Of a stretch of 64,000 bases of DNA, positions 63,794 to 64,000 are shown piece by piece. The notes below the pieces were generated by a model that saw only the letters and a program-made list of their open reading frames with translations, searched no databases and was not told the DNA's origin. The stretch is from NCBI RefSeq assembly GCF_000428985.1, contig NZ_AUAZ01000001.1, forward strand, positions 186,001 through 250,000, in the 5' to 3' direction. The stretch is from Marinobacterium litorale DSM 23545 (GTDB lineage: Bacteria; Pseudomonadota; Gammaproteobacteria; Pseudomonadales; Balneatricaceae). Positions within the stretch are counted from its first letter, which is position 1. Each line of letters starts with the position of its first letter. Both the position numbers and the translations under genes were made by a program.

Positions 63794-63977
63794 GGCGGCC
63801 CTCCAGAATCAGTGCCGATATAAGTATCACCAGTGCCCAAATCAGGTAGATCGCCACTGGCAGTGCCGAAAAACCAAGGCCCAGTGGGCGGTCAAACAGG
63901 AGTAACAGGGGCGGGGAGAACAGCAGAAGCGCCAGAATCGTCAGTGCCAGTAAACGGCTTTCGGCGCGCTTTCTCAT
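63783..63977 (-). CDS. Small two-helix membrane protein upstream of the symporter-kinase (CbrX-like)
   Basis: A 64-residue protein with two hydrophobic helices (residues about 8-26 LLALTILALLLFSPPLLLLF and 34-58 ALPVAIYLIWALVILISALI). Positive residues at the N-terminus and an acidic end (EGRHED) suggest both termini are cytoplasmic. Its 3' end overlaps the kinase start by 11 bases. In pseudomonads a small ORF, cbrX, overlaps and translationally controls cbrA; the same arrangement suggests the same role, but sequence identity was not checked. GGAG precedes the ATG at 63977. Confidence 0.78.
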   Translation of the reverse strand: MRKRAESRLLALTILALLLFSPPLLLLFDRPLGLGFSALPVAIYLIWALVILISALILEGRHED

Positions 63978-64000
63978 GATAATGCTCCCTGTTTCTGGAA

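Overview
The window is a high-GC (roughly 55-60% by eye), densely packed chromosomal segment of a free-living gammaproteobacterium that fixes nitrogen. NifW, NifZ, NifM, an operon-borne ClpX and the flavodoxin NifF read like those of Azotobacter and Pseudomonas. SelD, MnmH, BCCT, PiuC, HtpG and SbcCD fit the Oceanospirillales/Pseudomonadales; a marine or saline-soil diazotroph is my inference. I see no rRNA, tRNA, prophage, insertion sequence or CRISPR array.

Layout. 1-7.9 kb is the end of a nif operon (TPR-like tail, nifW, nifZ, nifM, clpX) facing nifF and modEABC. Nitrogenase maturation factors, the electron donor and molybdate supply are therefore contiguous. Both nifF and modEABC have upstream TGT-N10-ACA pairs (NifA-type activator sites) and a sigma54-like -24/-12 element, so molybdate uptake appears to be wired into the nif regulon. 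8-13.7 kb is an MksFEB/JetABC-type SMC condensin operon with no nuclease subunit (MksG/JetD), followed by two unknown genes. 14.7-17.1 kb holds DUF3422, BolA and a hot-dog thioesterase. 17.3-24.1 kb is an iron block: ExbB, two different ExbD proteins (the second has Asn for the essential membrane Asp), TonB, a Fiu-like receptor, PiuC and an FMN 2-hydroxyacid dehydrogenase. 24.1-28.5 kb carries a DnaQ-like exonuclease, a cNMP/CBS/DUF294 protein and a BCCT carrier. 28.8-31.2 kb is a LysE exporter, a MocR regulator and a DUF1127 micro-protein sharing a CTGTACTG motif.

31.3-34.2 kb holds a DyP peroxidase behind a Fur-like palindrome, a probable tRNA-queuosine mannosyltransferase and an MpaB-like oxygenase. 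34.3-40.5 kb is a selenium module: selD, mnmH and a presumed selenate ABC importer, coupled to an MscS channel. 40.5-52.5 kb looks like a catabolic island: an AraC regulator, an orphan TRAP binding protein, two SDRs, a 3-ketosteroid-dehydrogenase-like flavoprotein, a NIPSNAP protein, a Liv-type ABC importer and PobA. My preferred reading is aerobic aromatisation of an alicyclic acid (for example 4-hydroxy- or 4-oxocyclohexanecarboxylate) to 4-hydroxybenzoate and then protocatechuate. 52.7-64 kb carries DUF599, HtpG, SbcD, SbcC, a second DUF294 protein and a symporter-histidine kinase of the CbrA/CrbS family preceded by a small CbrX-like membrane ORF.

All calls come from reading the translated sequence and recalled family motifs. 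No database search was run. Promoter and operator calls are pattern matches.
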